From the NCBI GenBank assembly GCA_016191165.1, contig JACPPF010000149.1, positions 1 through 64,000 of the forward strand: a DNA stretch of 64,000 nucleotides. Direction: 5' to 3'. Both the position numbers and the translations under genes were made by a program. Below are positions 52,072 to 60,583 of this stretch, in pieces. Origin of the DNA: Planctomycetota bacterium. Its GTDB lineage: Bacteria > Planctomycetota > Planctomycetia > Gemmatales > Gemmataceae. How positions within the stretch are numbered: the first letter of the stretch is position 1; each line of letters begins with the position of its first letter. The notes beneath the pieces were generated by a model. The model worked only from the letters and a program-made list of their open reading frames with translations. It was not told where the DNA came from and searched no databases.

Positions 52072-52467
52072 TTACGCCGTGAGCACCGGCTTGGCCCGTC
52101 GCGGTTTCGCAGCGTCCACCAACGAAAAGGTGATGAACTTGCCCAGCGCCGTGGCTATCCGGTTCATCGTTTCCAGCGTCGGATTTGCGCTTTTTCCGTT
52201 TTCTAAGCGCGACAGCGCGGCCTGGTCGATACCTGTCATTTCGGAGAGCTGCGCCATCGTCAACTTCTGCCTTTCGCGCTCCTTCTTGAACGCCGCCATG
52301 AGTCCAAGGAGCATAAGATAGTCGGCGTGACGAATGAATCGCTCGTGACCGCTCTCGGCCAAGAGCTCGTCCGGCGTGGGTTTTTCACGCTGGTACCGTT
52401 CTCGATCAGCCTTTAGCTTCGCCCGTTCCTCGGGCGTGCGGAAAATCTTGCGTGTTTCCTGTTTCAT
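52072..52467 (-). CDS. XRE-family helix-turn-helix antitoxin candidate (first)
   Basis: A 131-residue protein with a charged helical N-terminus and a C-terminal helix-turn-helix (about 70-120: KLTMAQLSEMTGIDQAALSR, LENGKSANPTLETM). Its start overlaps the stop of the BrnT-like gene by 4 bp (ATGA), which indicates translational coupling and a toxin-antitoxin style arrangement. It probably represses its own promoter. Confidence 0.87.
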   Translation of the reverse strand: MKQETRKIFRTPEERAKLKADRERYQREKPTPDELLAESGHERFIRHADYLMLLGLMAAFKKERERQKLTMAQLSEMTGIDQAALSRLENGKSANPTLETMNRIATALGKFITFSLVDAAKPRRAKPVLTA

Positions 52468-52769
52468 TTTCTTCTCCGTCGTGACGTTTTCTTCTTACTT
52501 GGCGGCGGTGTCTCATAGGCCGTTACGGGGTAGATGGTTCGCGGATCGTCCGCGACAGACTCCCAGACCACAATGATATGCTTACCTGTTTGGGTCCAGC
52601 CAAACGTTGCAGGCCGGCCCGAAGAGTAGCTTGCCACGTCTGTATTATCCGGGTTGCTGACAACGTCCCATACCTCATCCTTCGTGATTCCATGCTCGGC
52701 AATGTGCGAAGCATTCCCCTCTGGCTCATCATCAAGATCCCAAATGACTACCGGTTCGAGGGGCTCCAT
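52464..52769 (-). CDS. BrnT-like small protein, toxin candidate
   Basis: A 101-residue protein. VIWDLDDEPEGNASHIAEHGITKDEV resembles the start of BrnT-type RNase toxins (WDxxKxxxNxxKHGxxFExA), and the later IYPVTAYETPP fits their C-terminal strand. The C-terminus is Lys/Arg rich. First gene of the three-gene operon with two XRE proteins. It could also be a non-toxic relative; BrnT normally pairs with BrnA rather than XRE. Confidence 0.65.
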   Translation of the reverse strand: MEPLEPVVIWDLDDEPEGNASHIAEHGITKDEVWDVVSNPDNTDVASYSSGRPATFGWTQTGKHIIVVWESVADDPRTIYPVTAYETPPPSKKKTSRRRRK

Positions 52770-52859
52770 GCATGCAACTCCGAAACGACGCCAGGGCCCT
52801 GCCTTGTTTTATATTACAAGAGCCCGGCAATCCGGTCAATTTAAGAATATAACCTCCCC

Positions 52860-52888
52860 TTGACTTCAAAATAGCAAAGTGATATCAT
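52860..52888 (+). promoter_or_regulatory. Sigma-70-like promoter of the SPFH gene
   Basis: TTGACT at 52860-52865 and TATCAT at 52883-52888 are separated by exactly 17 bp, 38 bp before the ATG at 52926. AGGAG precedes the start codon. A TGATATCA palindrome overlaps the -10. Confidence 0.7.
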
Positions 52889-52925
52889 AAAAATATCAAA
52901 ACGATAACCCCATCAGGAGCCTGCC

Positions 52926-53813
52926 ATGAGCAATGAAAAACCTCTCCAACTGACCAACGGCTATGTCGTGCTGACTGCGGTCATCCTGGCGTTCCTGGCC
53001 AGTGCGTCCCTGTTTATTGGCGGCATCATGCTGCTGGAAAAGCGGGACCCGCTCGGCGGCTGGAGCATGGGCGCGGGCATCTTGCTCTTCGTGGCCACCC
53101 TGATCACCTGCAATGGGTTCCTCTTTCTCCTGCCCAACGAGGCCGGGTTGCTCACGCTGTTTGGCTCCTACAAGGGCACGGTCCGCGACAGCGGTTTCTG
53201 GTGGACCAACCCGTTCATGGCCAAGCGCAAGATGTCGTTGCGTTCGCGCAACCTGGAAGGCGCCAAGCTCAAGGTCAACGACAAAGGCGGCAACCCGATC
53301 GAGATTGCCGCGGTCGTCGTCTGGCGTGTGCAGGACACGTTTCAGGCCGCGTTCGACGTGGAGGACTTCGAGGCCTATGTCCGCGTCCAGAGTGAGTCCG
53401 CGGTGCGGCACCTGGCGAACTCCTACGCTTACGATCACGGCGAGGAGAACGAGATCACGTTGCGCAGCGGTCTCGACGAGGTCGCCCATGCCCTGGCCAA
53501 GGAATTGCAAGAACGTCTGGGGAAAGCCGGCGTTCACGTCGAAGAAGCCCGCATCACGCACCTGGCCTATGCGCCGGAAATCGCCCAGGCGATGTTGCGG
53601 CGTCAACAGGCCGAGGCGGTCATCGCCGCCCGCACCAAGATCGTTCATGGCGCCGTCAGCATGGTCCAGATGGCTCTGCATGATCTGAGCGAGAAAAACG
53701 TCGTCCAGCTCGATGAGGACCGCAAGGCCGCGATGGTCAGCAATCTCCTCGTCGTCCTGTGCGGCGAAAGCGAGGTCCATCCCGTGGTCAATACGGGCAC
53801 GCTCTACAATTAG
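52926..53813 (+). CDS. SPFH/Band 7 domain membrane protein
   Basis: A 295-residue protein with two hydrophobic segments (about 13-36 and 46-67) followed by an SPFH domain (about 68-240: LPNEAGLLTLFGSYKGTVRD, VVVWRVQDT, EARITHLAYAPEIAQAML) and a short helical tail. Prohibitin/stomatin-like proteins form membrane rings and scaffold proteases. No NfeD or FtsH gene is adjacent. A promoter lies upstream at 52860-52888. Confidence 0.92.
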   Translation: MSNEKPLQLTNGYVVLTAVILAFLASASLFIGGIMLLEKRDPLGGWSMGAGILLFVATLITCNGFLFLLPNEAGLLTLFGSYKGTVRDSGFWWTNPFMAKRKMSLRSRNLEGAKLKVNDKGGNPIEIAAVVVWRVQDTFQAAFDVEDFEAYVRVQSESAVRHLANSYAYDHGEENEITLRSGLDEVAHALAKELQERLGKAGVHVEEARITHLAYAPEIAQAMLRRQQAEAVIAARTKIVHGAVSMVQMALHDLSEKNVVQLDEDRKAAMVSNLLVVLCGESEVHPVVNTGTLYN

Positions 53814-53821
53814 GTGTCAGC

Positions 53822-53897
53822 AGGGTGGGTCGAGCACGGCGAGGCCCACCATCGCGTTGCAACACTTCGGTGGGCCTCGCCGCGCTCGACCCACCCT
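53822..53897. repeat. Palindrome of the AGGGTGGGTCGAGC family
   Basis: Arms at 53822-53850 and 53869-53897 are inverted copies (AGGGTGGGTCGAGCACGGCG against CGCCGCGCTCGACCCACCCT). It fills the gap after the SPFH gene. Confidence 0.88.
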
Positions 53898-53919
53898 ACC
53901 AACCTCGGAGTGACCTGAA

Positions 53920-54315
53920 ATGAAATCTTTCGGAATGGGTTTGCTGGGTGCGGGCCTCGTGATCGCTCTGGCCACCGGTGGCGACGTGCGGGCTCAAAAG
54001 GCCAAACCGGACGCGGGCGTGAAGAAGGTCTTCGACATGATGCTCGGCGCCATCAAGGACAACGATCGCGCTGCGTTCATCGCTCACGGCACCGCGGCGG
54101 TGAAGGAAGGCACCACGCAGGAAATCATGGACCAATTCCAGAAACTACTCGGCGGCCGGTTGAAAAAGGAATATCAGGCCGACTACCTGTGTCAATTGAA
54201 ACAGGCCGGGCATCAGGTCCACCTGTGGAAACTGGCTTTCAAGGACGGCGGCGACGATGTCGTGATCCGCATCGCCTTCAAGGACGCCAAGGTCGGTGGG
54301 TTTTTCCTTCAGTGA
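53920..54315 (+). CDS. Hypothetical secreted protein
   Basis: A 131-residue protein with signal peptide MKSFGMGLLGAGLVIALATGG and a helical-plus-beta mature part (IKDNDRAAFIAHGTAAVKEG; LWKLAFKDGGDDVVIRIAFK). It may be an NTF2- or snoaL-like small domain by pattern, but no motif is decisive. GGAG precedes the ATG. Downstream of the SPFH gene, separated by a palindrome. Confidence 0.7.
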   Translation: MKSFGMGLLGAGLVIALATGGDVRAQKAKPDAGVKKVFDMMLGAIKDNDRAAFIAHGTAAVKEGTTQEIMDQFQKLLGGRLKKEYQADYLCQLKQAGHQVHLWKLAFKDGGDDVVIRIAFKDAKVGGFFLQ

Positions 54316-54317
54316 TG

Positions 54318-54366
54318 GTAGGTCAGGCTGGAAAGCCTGACCGTCAGGCTGGAAAGCCTGACCTAC
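54318..54366. repeat. Copy of the TCAGGCTGGAAAGCCTGA repeat
   Basis: Two palindromic units, 54318-54341 and 54342-54366, same family as 16742-16803 and 26565-26613. It separates the secreted protein gene from the ribbon-helix-helix gene. Confidence 0.9.
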
Positions 54367-54396
54367 ATTCCATTCATTGGCACTCTAAGGTTGGTA

Positions 54397-54579
54397 ATGA
54401 AAGAGCGCAAATCATTCCTGTTGCGGATGGACCCGGCCCTCTATCAGGCCCTTGAGGGCTGGGCGCAGCAGGAATTGCGCAGTCTCAACGGACAGATTGA
54501 GTACGTTCTCAAAGAGGCAGTCGCGAAACGGCGCAAGGCGCTTGAGAAGGAGGAGAGGAAGGACCGTGGAACCGAGTAG
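54397..54579 (+). CDS. Ribbon-helix-helix (Arc-like) small protein
   Basis: A 60-residue protein, MKERKSFLLRMDPALYQALE onward, with the RHH pattern: strand KSFLLRMD, helix PALYQALEGWAQQEL, turn RSLNGQ and helix IEYVLKEAVAKRRK. Such proteins bind DNA as dimers and are often antitoxins, but no toxin gene is next to it. The frame could also start at a TTG at 54391; the ATG is preferred. Confidence 0.8.
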   Translation: MKERKSFLLRMDPALYQALEGWAQQELRSLNGQIEYVLKEAVAKRRKALEKEERKDRGTE

Positions 54580-54608
54580 GTAGACTCCACGCAGTCGATT
54601 TTAACACT

Positions 54609-54666
54609 CCCGAGCCTGAAGCGTAAGCGAAGAGGAGCGCCCATTCGCTTATGCTTCAGGCTCGGA
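54609..54666. repeat. Copy of the CCGAGCCTGAAGCGTAAGCGA palindrome
   Basis: Arms at about 54609-54631 and 54644-54666; same family as 36443-36500. Confidence 0.88.
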
Positions 54667-54799
54667 CTCCCTTCGCCCCGCCGCCCAGCTTCGCCACTCC
54701 CTCTTGTATCGCAAACAGGGTTGCCGGTACAATCACTCCGCCACCGTGATTTGCCCCGTTGCGTTTTCCGCTTCGCCTTGTGGACCGAGAGGGAAACCC

Positions 54800-57049
54800 A
54801 TGCGTCGCTATCCCTGCCTGTCGGCTGTCGTGTTGCTGCTTTGCGGCACGGTCGTCGCCTGGGGGCAGAATAATCGAATCGATGATCCGCCCAAACTGTA
54901 CAAGGCGAAGACGCCGCCGACCCGACAGGAACTCGACCGGCGGGCGTCGCTGCACCTTTATGTCGATGGCTTGCTGTTTGTCCAGGAAGAGAAATACCGC
55001 GAAGCCCTGAAGGCGTTCGAAGACGCGGCCCGGCTCGATCCGGATGAACCCGCTCTTTACAAGGCGCAGGCCCCGATCCTGATCGGCATGGATCGATTCG
55101 CCGATGCCATGCGCCTGTGCAAGAAAACCGTCGAACTTGACCCGGGCGACCACGCAACGTGGTACGCCATCGCCAAGATTCACAAGTCGTCAGTTCGCTA
55201 CACCGAAGCGATAACCGCGCTCCAGAGCGGACTCAAGTCGGCCGCGCTCAAGGATCGGCCCGAGGTCGCGCAGCAGATTTTTTTCGAGCTGGCCAGCCTT
55301 TTTGAAATCACCGATCAGTTTGGCCCGGCCGCGGATGCGTTTGGGAAGGCGGCCGCGATTCTGGAACATCCCGACCAGATCGAGGCGCGAGCGCACATTC
55401 CGCGCGCGGCGATCCTGGCCCGCGCGGCCGAAACCTATGAGCGGATCGGGCAGCTCTATCGCAAGGCCAAAAAATACGATCAAGCCATCGCCGCATACGC
55501 GAAGGCCCAGGAACGCTCGCCCGAACAGGCCAGCCGGCTTAACTTCACGCTCGCCCAGATTGCCGAGGAGAAGGGGAGCCCCGCCAGCGCCCTCAAGTAC
55601 ATCGACGCCTACCTGGCGACTCGGCCTCTGAGCACGGATTCCTACGAAACGAAGGTAAGGCTGTTGAAGCAACTCCGGAAAACCAGCGCCATCGTTCCCT
55701 GGCTGGAAGAAATCGCCGGGCGTGAACGATTCAACACGCCGCTACAACTCATGTTGGCCCGGGAGTACGCCGCGGCCAAGCTTGGCAAGAAAGCGGAGGC
55801 GATCTACACGAAACTCGCGGAGAACTCGCCCAGTGCCGAGCTTTATCGCGGCCTTTTCCGCGTTTACAAGGACCAGGGGCCCGCGGGCATGGCGCGAACC
55901 TTGACGATGCTCGATACCACCATTGGCCAGGCGACGCGCACCGACCCCCCACCGTCCACCGCGGCCATGCAAAGCGCCAAGGCGATGGTCGGCGCCCTGC
56001 GCGAGGACGGCGAGCTGGCGATTCACCTGGTCGAGGCGGCTTTTCGGCGCAAGCCCGGCGAGCCGGATTTGAAATACGACACGACCTACTTCCTCGCGGT
56101 GCTGGCCGATCAGCATCGCAAGAATGATGAAGCCGAGCGATTTTACAGGCGCTGTCTGCCGCAAGCCAAGCCGAACCAGGAACCCGTGATTTACAGCGGC
56201 CTGTTGCGCGTACTCGGTCAGAGTCGCAAGAACGAAGCGGTGGTTGCCCTGTGTGCGCAGGGCCTGAAGAGCGCGCGGGCGACCAATCCGCTGCTCTTTT
56301 ACCGAGAATCCGCACGCGCGCTGGCCGCGCTGCGCCGATATGACGAGGCGCTGCGCCAGGCCGATCTGGGCATCAAGCAGGCGGGGGACGATAGCCGGCT
56401 GCTGTTCCAGCTCTTGCGGGTCCGTTTGCTGACGACCGCTCACCGCTTCGGTGACGCCGAGGCGGAATGCCTTGCCCTGCTCAAAGCCAATGACAAGCCC
56501 GGGCCGACGGTCGAGCTGCGCTATGTTCTGTCGAACATTTACTCCGCGTCCAAGAAGACGGCCAAGTCGGAGGAACAGTTGCAGATGATCCTCAAGATTG
56601 ACCCGAACAATGCGACGGTGAACAACGACCTGGGCTACCTGTGGGCCGACCAGGGGAAAAAGCTGGATGTCGCCGAAGCGATGATCCGCAAGGCGCTGGA
56701 GCTGGATCGCGAACAGCGCCGCCGCAACCCGAATCTGACCGCCGCGGACGACAAGGACAACGCCGCCTACGTTGACAGCCTGGGCTGGGTGTTGTTTCGG
56801 CGCGGGCAGATCAAGGAAGCAAGGCAGGAGCTGGAACGCGCGATCAAGCTCGGCGACGGCGACGACCCCGTGATTCACGACCATCTTGGCGACGTCTACA
56901 ACCGCCTCAAGATGCGCCCCGAAGCCGTCCAGGCCTGGCAACGCGCGCTGAAGTTATATGATCAGGGCGTTCGCGGCAAGGACGACGAACGCACCCGCGA
57001 CACGCGCCGAAAAATCGAACAGGCATTGGAAGAAATCGGCCAGCGCTAA
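54800..57049 (+). CDS. Secreted TPR-repeat protein
   Basis: A 749-residue exported protein with signal peptide MRRYPCLSAVVLLLCGTVVAWG and at least eight TPR-like units from about residue 50 to the end (for example YREALKAFEDAARLDPDEPA, YDQAIAAYAKAQERSP, EEQLQMILKIDPNNATVNND). TPRs mediate protein-protein contacts; organisation resembles outer-membrane-assembly or polysaccharide-related TPR proteins. GAGAGGGA precedes the ATG at 54800. No enzymatic domain. Confidence 0.88.
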   Translation: MRRYPCLSAVVLLLCGTVVAWGQNNRIDDPPKLYKAKTPPTRQELDRRASLHLYVDGLLFVQEEKYREALKAFEDAARLDPDEPALYKAQAPILIGMDRFADAMRLCKKTVELDPGDHATWYAIAKIHKSSVRYTEAITALQSGLKSAALKDRPEVAQQIFFELASLFEITDQFGPAADAFGKAAAILEHPDQIEARAHIPRAAILARAAETYERIGQLYRKAKKYDQAIAAYAKAQERSPEQASRLNFTLAQIAEEKGSPASALKYIDAYLATRPLSTDSYETKVRLLKQLRKTSAIVPWLEEIAGRERFNTPLQLMLAREYAAAKLGKKAEAIYTKLAENSPSAELYRGLFRVYKDQGPAGMARTLTMLDTTIGQATRTDPPPSTAAMQSAKAMVGALREDGELAIHLVEAAFRRKPGEPDLKYDTTYFLAVLADQHRKNDEAERFYRRCLPQAKPNQEPVIYSGLLRVLGQSRKNEAVVALCAQGLKSARATNPLLFYRESARALAALRRYDEALRQADLGIKQAGDDSRLLFQLLRVRLLTTAHRFGDAEAECLALLKANDKPGPTVELRYVLSNIYSASKKTAKSEEQLQMILKIDPNNATVNNDLGYLWADQGKKLDVAEAMIRKALELDREQRRRNPNLTAADDKDNAAYVDSLGWVLFRRGQIKEARQELERAIKLGDGDDPVIHDHLGDVYNRLKMRPEAVQAWQRALKLYDQGVRGKDDERTRDTRRKIEQALEEIGQR

Positions 57050-57111
57050 CGCGGCGAAACGCCCATCGCTTGGCATTTCTACTGTACGCGCTCGAGATTA
57101 GCGCAGATATT

Positions 57112-57172
57112 ACGAGCCGCGACCGTAAGGGAGCGGGAACAAGCCCCACGCTCCCTTGCGGTCGCGGCTCGT
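57112..57172. repeat. Palindrome of the ACGAGCCGCGACCG family
   Basis: Arms 57112-57135 and 57149-57172 are inverted near-copies (ACGAGCCGCGACCGTAAGGG against CCCTTGCGGTCGCGGCTCGT). Related in sequence to 31362-31428. Confidence 0.88.
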
Positions 57173-57241
57173 TAACCAGGTTGTGTCATTTCGTGGCGTG
57201 GGTGGAATCATTCAGCAAAGATATCCGGACCCGGATCGTAC

Positions 57242-58543
57242 ATGGATCATGTTTCACAAAAACTCCCGGCGCAGGCCTGGGTCGTCACCTTCGCCGGCAC
57301 GGCCATCAACCTTTGCCTGGGAATCCTTTACGCCTGGAGTGTGTGGAAGGCGAACCTGGTGGCGCCGAGTCCGGAGCTGGCGGGGACCGAAATGGCGGGC
57401 CTCAACGCAGGCTGGGTCTACCTCACCAACGCGGAGGCGACCTGGGCCTACTCGATCTGCGGACTGGTCTTCGCCCTGTGCATGATCCCGGGCGGGCTAC
57501 TTCAAGACCGCCTGGGTCCAAAGATCGGCGCCACCGCGGGGGGCCTGTTCCTGGCCGGCGGATGCATTCTCGCGGGGCTTTTGAGATCCTATACCGGGCT
57601 CATCGTCGGCTTCGGTATCCTGGGCGGCATCGGCATGGGGCTGGCCTATGCCGCGACCACCCCCGCGGCGGTGCGCTGGTTCGGCCCACAACAGCGCGGG
57701 CTGATTGTCGGTATCGTCGTCGGCGGCTACGGCGGGGCCGCCATTTACATCTCGCCCCTGGCGAAATGGCTGATCGTCGAACATGGCCTATCGGGCAGCT
57801 TCATCGGCCTGGGCGTGTTCTTCGCTGTCGTCGTCGTCATTGCCGGGCAACTCCTGGCCTGGCCTGAACCAGGTTACATTCCGCCAGGCACTCCAGTTGC
57901 CGGCGCTTCCGGCTCGCCTGACCCACGGCGCATCGATTGGTCCGCGCCGCAGATGCTGGGGACGATTCAGTTTTACGCGCTGGTCTTTCTCTTCTTCGGC
58001 TCCGCGCAATCGGGCCTGCTGGTCATCTCCAGCGCGACGCCCATCTTGAACGATACCGCCAAGGCCATCGCCTTTTTGGCCGCCAACGCCTGGCTATTAT
58101 CCTCCTATGGCGGGTTGGTGAACGCCGTGGGCCGGGTGGGAACAGGGCTTTACTCGGACAAGCTGGGCCGCTCGAACGCGTATCTGATCAACGGCGTCAT
58201 ATCGGCAACGTGCCTGCTGCTGACGCCGTGGATCATCGGCACCGGGAACGTGTTTTTGTTGTTCGTCACGATCGGCGTGGCGTACTGGCAGTATGGAGGG
58301 GGTTTGGCCTTGTTGCCCGCGTTCACGGCGGATTTCTTTGGCGCCAGGAACCTGGGTTTCAACTACGGCCTGGTGTTTATCGGCTGGGGCGCCGCCTTCG
58401 CGGTCCCGCAACTCGCGGGCTACATCAAAGACTTGACGGGCAGCCTCGATTACGCGTTTTACCTGTCGGGAGGACTGCTGGTACTGGCGGTCATGGTGTC
58501 CCTGATCACGCGCCGGCCCGGGCCAGCGCCGCTTGCGGGGTAG
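57242..58543 (+). CDS. MFS transporter, OFA (oxalate/formate antiporter-like) group
   Basis: A 433-residue protein with 12 hydrophobic segments. The N-terminal AINLCLGILYAWSVW and loop motif GGLLQDRLGPKIGA are typical of OFA-family monocarboxylate transporters; GTGLYSDKLGRSNAY is the equivalent loop in the second half. Substrate unknown; oxalate, formate, pyruvate or lactate are possible. Start ATG at 57242 has only a weak GGAT upstream. Confidence 0.88.
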   Translation: MDHVSQKLPAQAWVVTFAGTAINLCLGILYAWSVWKANLVAPSPELAGTEMAGLNAGWVYLTNAEATWAYSICGLVFALCMIPGGLLQDRLGPKIGATAGGLFLAGGCILAGLLRSYTGLIVGFGILGGIGMGLAYAATTPAAVRWFGPQQRGLIVGIVVGGYGGAAIYISPLAKWLIVEHGLSGSFIGLGVFFAVVVVIAGQLLAWPEPGYIPPGTPVAGASGSPDPRRIDWSAPQMLGTIQFYALVFLFFGSAQSGLLVISSATPILNDTAKAIAFLAANAWLLSSYGGLVNAVGRVGTGLYSDKLGRSNAYLINGVISATCLLLTPWIIGTGNVFLLFVTIGVAYWQYGGGLALLPAFTADFFGARNLGFNYGLVFIGWGAAFAVPQLAGYIKDLTGSLDYAFYLSGGLLVLAVMVSLITRRPGPAPLAG

Positions 58544-58567
58544 CGTTCGCGCCGCGCCATGCGAACG
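58544..58567. terminator. Short hairpin between convergent genes
   Basis: CGTTCGC at 58544-58550 pairs with GCGAACG at 58561-58567 directly after the MFS stop codon. No T run follows, so termination is only possible, not shown. Confidence 0.35.
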
Positions 58568-58584
58568 GTACGCCGCACGCAGCG

Positions 58585-59022
58585 TCAGTGCCCCGCTTCC
58601 AGCATCAGGTTGCCGGGTTTCACGATGATCGACTTGAGGTGCAAATGGGCCAGCACCGCGTATTTCGAGCAGCCCAGTTCCAGGTCTGCCAGGAAGCGGT
58701 CGCCGACGATGCGAATCCAGGTTTCCTGCTTGGCCACGTCCTCGACGACCTTGACAACGGCACTCTTGAAGATATTGCCCGGCACTCCCATCGCCTTGAA
58801 TGACGCGAGCCGGGCGCTGGCGTGGCCTGACTCGACGCCGACTTCCCAGATCGTCTCGAAACGCACGGGAAAAAAGAACGGATAGGTTCCGGTGACGTGG
58901 ATGCCCTGATCGGAGAAGCGAACGCGCAGATCCTCGACATCGATGTTCCGCGGGATATATTTGCGCAGAAGATCGTTCAGGTCCTGCTCGGTCAGTGATA
59001 CCTTCAGCGCGTGTAATTCCAT
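58585..59022 (-). CDS. Hypothetical conserved protein (possibly DUF2993-like)
   Basis: A 145-residue protein starting MELHALKVSLTEQDLNDLL. The pattern of a short helix followed by a beta-rich, lipid-binding-like body (RVRFSDQGIHVTGTYPFF, FKSAVVKVVEDVAK) recalls DUF2993/LmeA-type phospholipid-binding proteins, though without a signal peptide. The start at 59022 is chosen by comparison of sequence character; upstream codons are atypical. Divergent from the metallophosphoesterase gene. Confidence 0.65.
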   Translation of the reverse strand: MELHALKVSLTEQDLNDLLRKYIPRNIDVEDLRVRFSDQGIHVTGTYPFFFPVRFETIWEVGVESGHASARLASFKAMGVPGNIFKSAVVKVVEDVAKQETWIRIVGDRFLADLELGCSKYAVLAHLHLKSIIVKPGNLMLEAGH

Positions 59023-59207
59023 GGTGTCAACCCGACTGCGACCATCTGGGCGGTCCCTTGATCTCGTTCCCAGGCGGAGCCCGGGAACGAGGAGGCGGAA
59101 TTCCACTTCCGCATAATTTCTCCATTTTTTACCATTTTGCGCGAGCATTGTCGCGGCCGGGCGGGTAATTTGTTCCAGTCGGCAGCTTGATTGTACGGAG
59201 GCTTCGC

Positions 59208-60494
59208 ATGAAACGCATCCTGATTCCCGCACTGGTCATGGCACTCCTGGTTGGCGCGTTCGCCATCTCCGGCGGTCAAAAGACCGCGGTCAAGTCGAAT
59301 TTGCAGATCGACATCGAAAACCGCAATCCCTGGACCAATCTGCGCATCAACGACGCTCCCGAGACGTTTCACTTCGTCACCATCAGCGATCGCACCGGCG
59401 GGCAACGGGCACGCATCTTCTCGCAGGCCGTCGAGCAGATCAATCTGTTGCAGCCCGCGTTTGTCGTCTCGGTCGGCGACCTCATCGACGGGTACACGAA
59501 AGACCCCGACCGCCTGGCCGCCCAGTGGAGGGAATTTCAAACCTACACCAGCAGACTGCAAATGCCCTTCTTTTATGTGCCCGGCAATCATGACGTGACA
59601 AATCCAACGCAAGCCGAGGTCTGGAAGGAACGCTTCGGCCGGCGCTATTATCACTTCATCTACAAAAACGTGCTGTTCCTGGCGGTCAATTCCGACGACC
59701 CGGACGTGGGCAAGGTCGATGGCCGAATTTCAAAGGAACAGGTCGAATATTTCCAGAAGGTCCTCCAGGCCAATCCGAATGTGCGTTGGATCTTCGTGAT
59801 GGTTCACAAGCCGATGTGGACGCATCCGAACCTGGACAAGAACGGCTGGCTCGATCTCGAAAAGGCGCTATCAGGGCGAAAGTACACCGTGTTTGCCGGG
59901 CATATTCACCGCTATCAAAAGTTCGTTCGTCAGGGGATGAATTACTACCAGCTTGCCACGACGGGCGGCGGCAGCCGGCTGCGCGGCATGCGCTACGGCG
60001 AATTCGATCAGATCGCCTGGGTCACCGTGCGCAAGGGCAGCGACCCGATCATCGCCAACCTGATGCTCGATGGCATCTATCCGGAGAATCTGAAGAAGAC
60101 CGTCACCGACGAGGAGGGCGTCTTCGTTTACAATCGCAGGCCCGTCCATCCGGTCCGCGGAAAGGTGACCTTCGATGCCGTGCCGGCGGCCGATGCGCAA
60201 ATCATCTTCTGGCGACCCGATCCCAACGACAAGACCGGCAAGAAGGCAACGCGCGTCACCGATTCGTGGGTGGAAGCCGACGGCTCCTACCTTGCAACAA
60301 CCCATTACCGCAACGACGGCCTACCTGAAGGAACCTACAAGGTAACCGTCACTCTGCGAAAGCCGTTCTTTGAACCGGACGGCAAGCTCGGCAAGAATCT
60401 TCTGCCGGCCATTTACGCCATTCCCCTGGCGACTCCGTTACGCGCGACCGTGAAGGCCGGCGTGAATGAGATTAACTTCAATTTGACGAAGTGA
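59208..60494 (+). CDS. Secreted calcineurin-like metallophosphoesterase
   Basis: A 428-residue exported protein. Signal/anchor segment MKRILIPALVMALLVGAFAIS. Metal-site motifs: ISDRTGG (motif I, with Arg where DxH usually has His), SVGDLIDGY, PGNHDV, VMVHKPMW and FAGHIHRYQ. The C-terminal 110 residues form a beta-sandwich (KVTFDAVPAADAQIIFWRPD). The family covers nucleotidases and phosphodiesterases; substrate unknown. GGAGG precedes the ATG at 59208. Confidence 0.9.
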   Translation: MKRILIPALVMALLVGAFAISGGQKTAVKSNLQIDIENRNPWTNLRINDAPETFHFVTISDRTGGQRARIFSQAVEQINLLQPAFVVSVGDLIDGYTKDPDRLAAQWREFQTYTSRLQMPFFYVPGNHDVTNPTQAEVWKERFGRRYYHFIYKNVLFLAVNSDDPDVGKVDGRISKEQVEYFQKVLQANPNVRWIFVMVHKPMWTHPNLDKNGWLDLEKALSGRKYTVFAGHIHRYQKFVRQGMNYYQLATTGGGSRLRGMRYGEFDQIAWVTVRKGSDPIIANLMLDGIYPENLKKTVTDEEGVFVYNRRPVHPVRGKVTFDAVPAADAQIIFWRPDPNDKTGKKATRVTDSWVEADGSYLATTHYRNDGLPEGTYKVTVTLRKPFFEPDGKLGKNLLPAIYAIPLATPLRATVKAGVNEINFNLTK

Positions 60495-60506
60495 CCAGCC
60501 CATGAT

Positions 60507-60548
60507 TTCGTTTAGCGTTCGCGCGGCGCCATGGGAGCGCTAAACGAA
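60507..60548. repeat. TTCGTTTAGCG hairpin
   Basis: TTCGTTTAGCG at 60507-60517 pairs with CGCTAAACGAA at 60538-60548; related to the TTTAGCG element at 38954-39016. Confidence 0.7.
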
Positions 60549-60583
60549 GAGGCGTCCAACCAGGTTGTCCATAAAATTACCCG

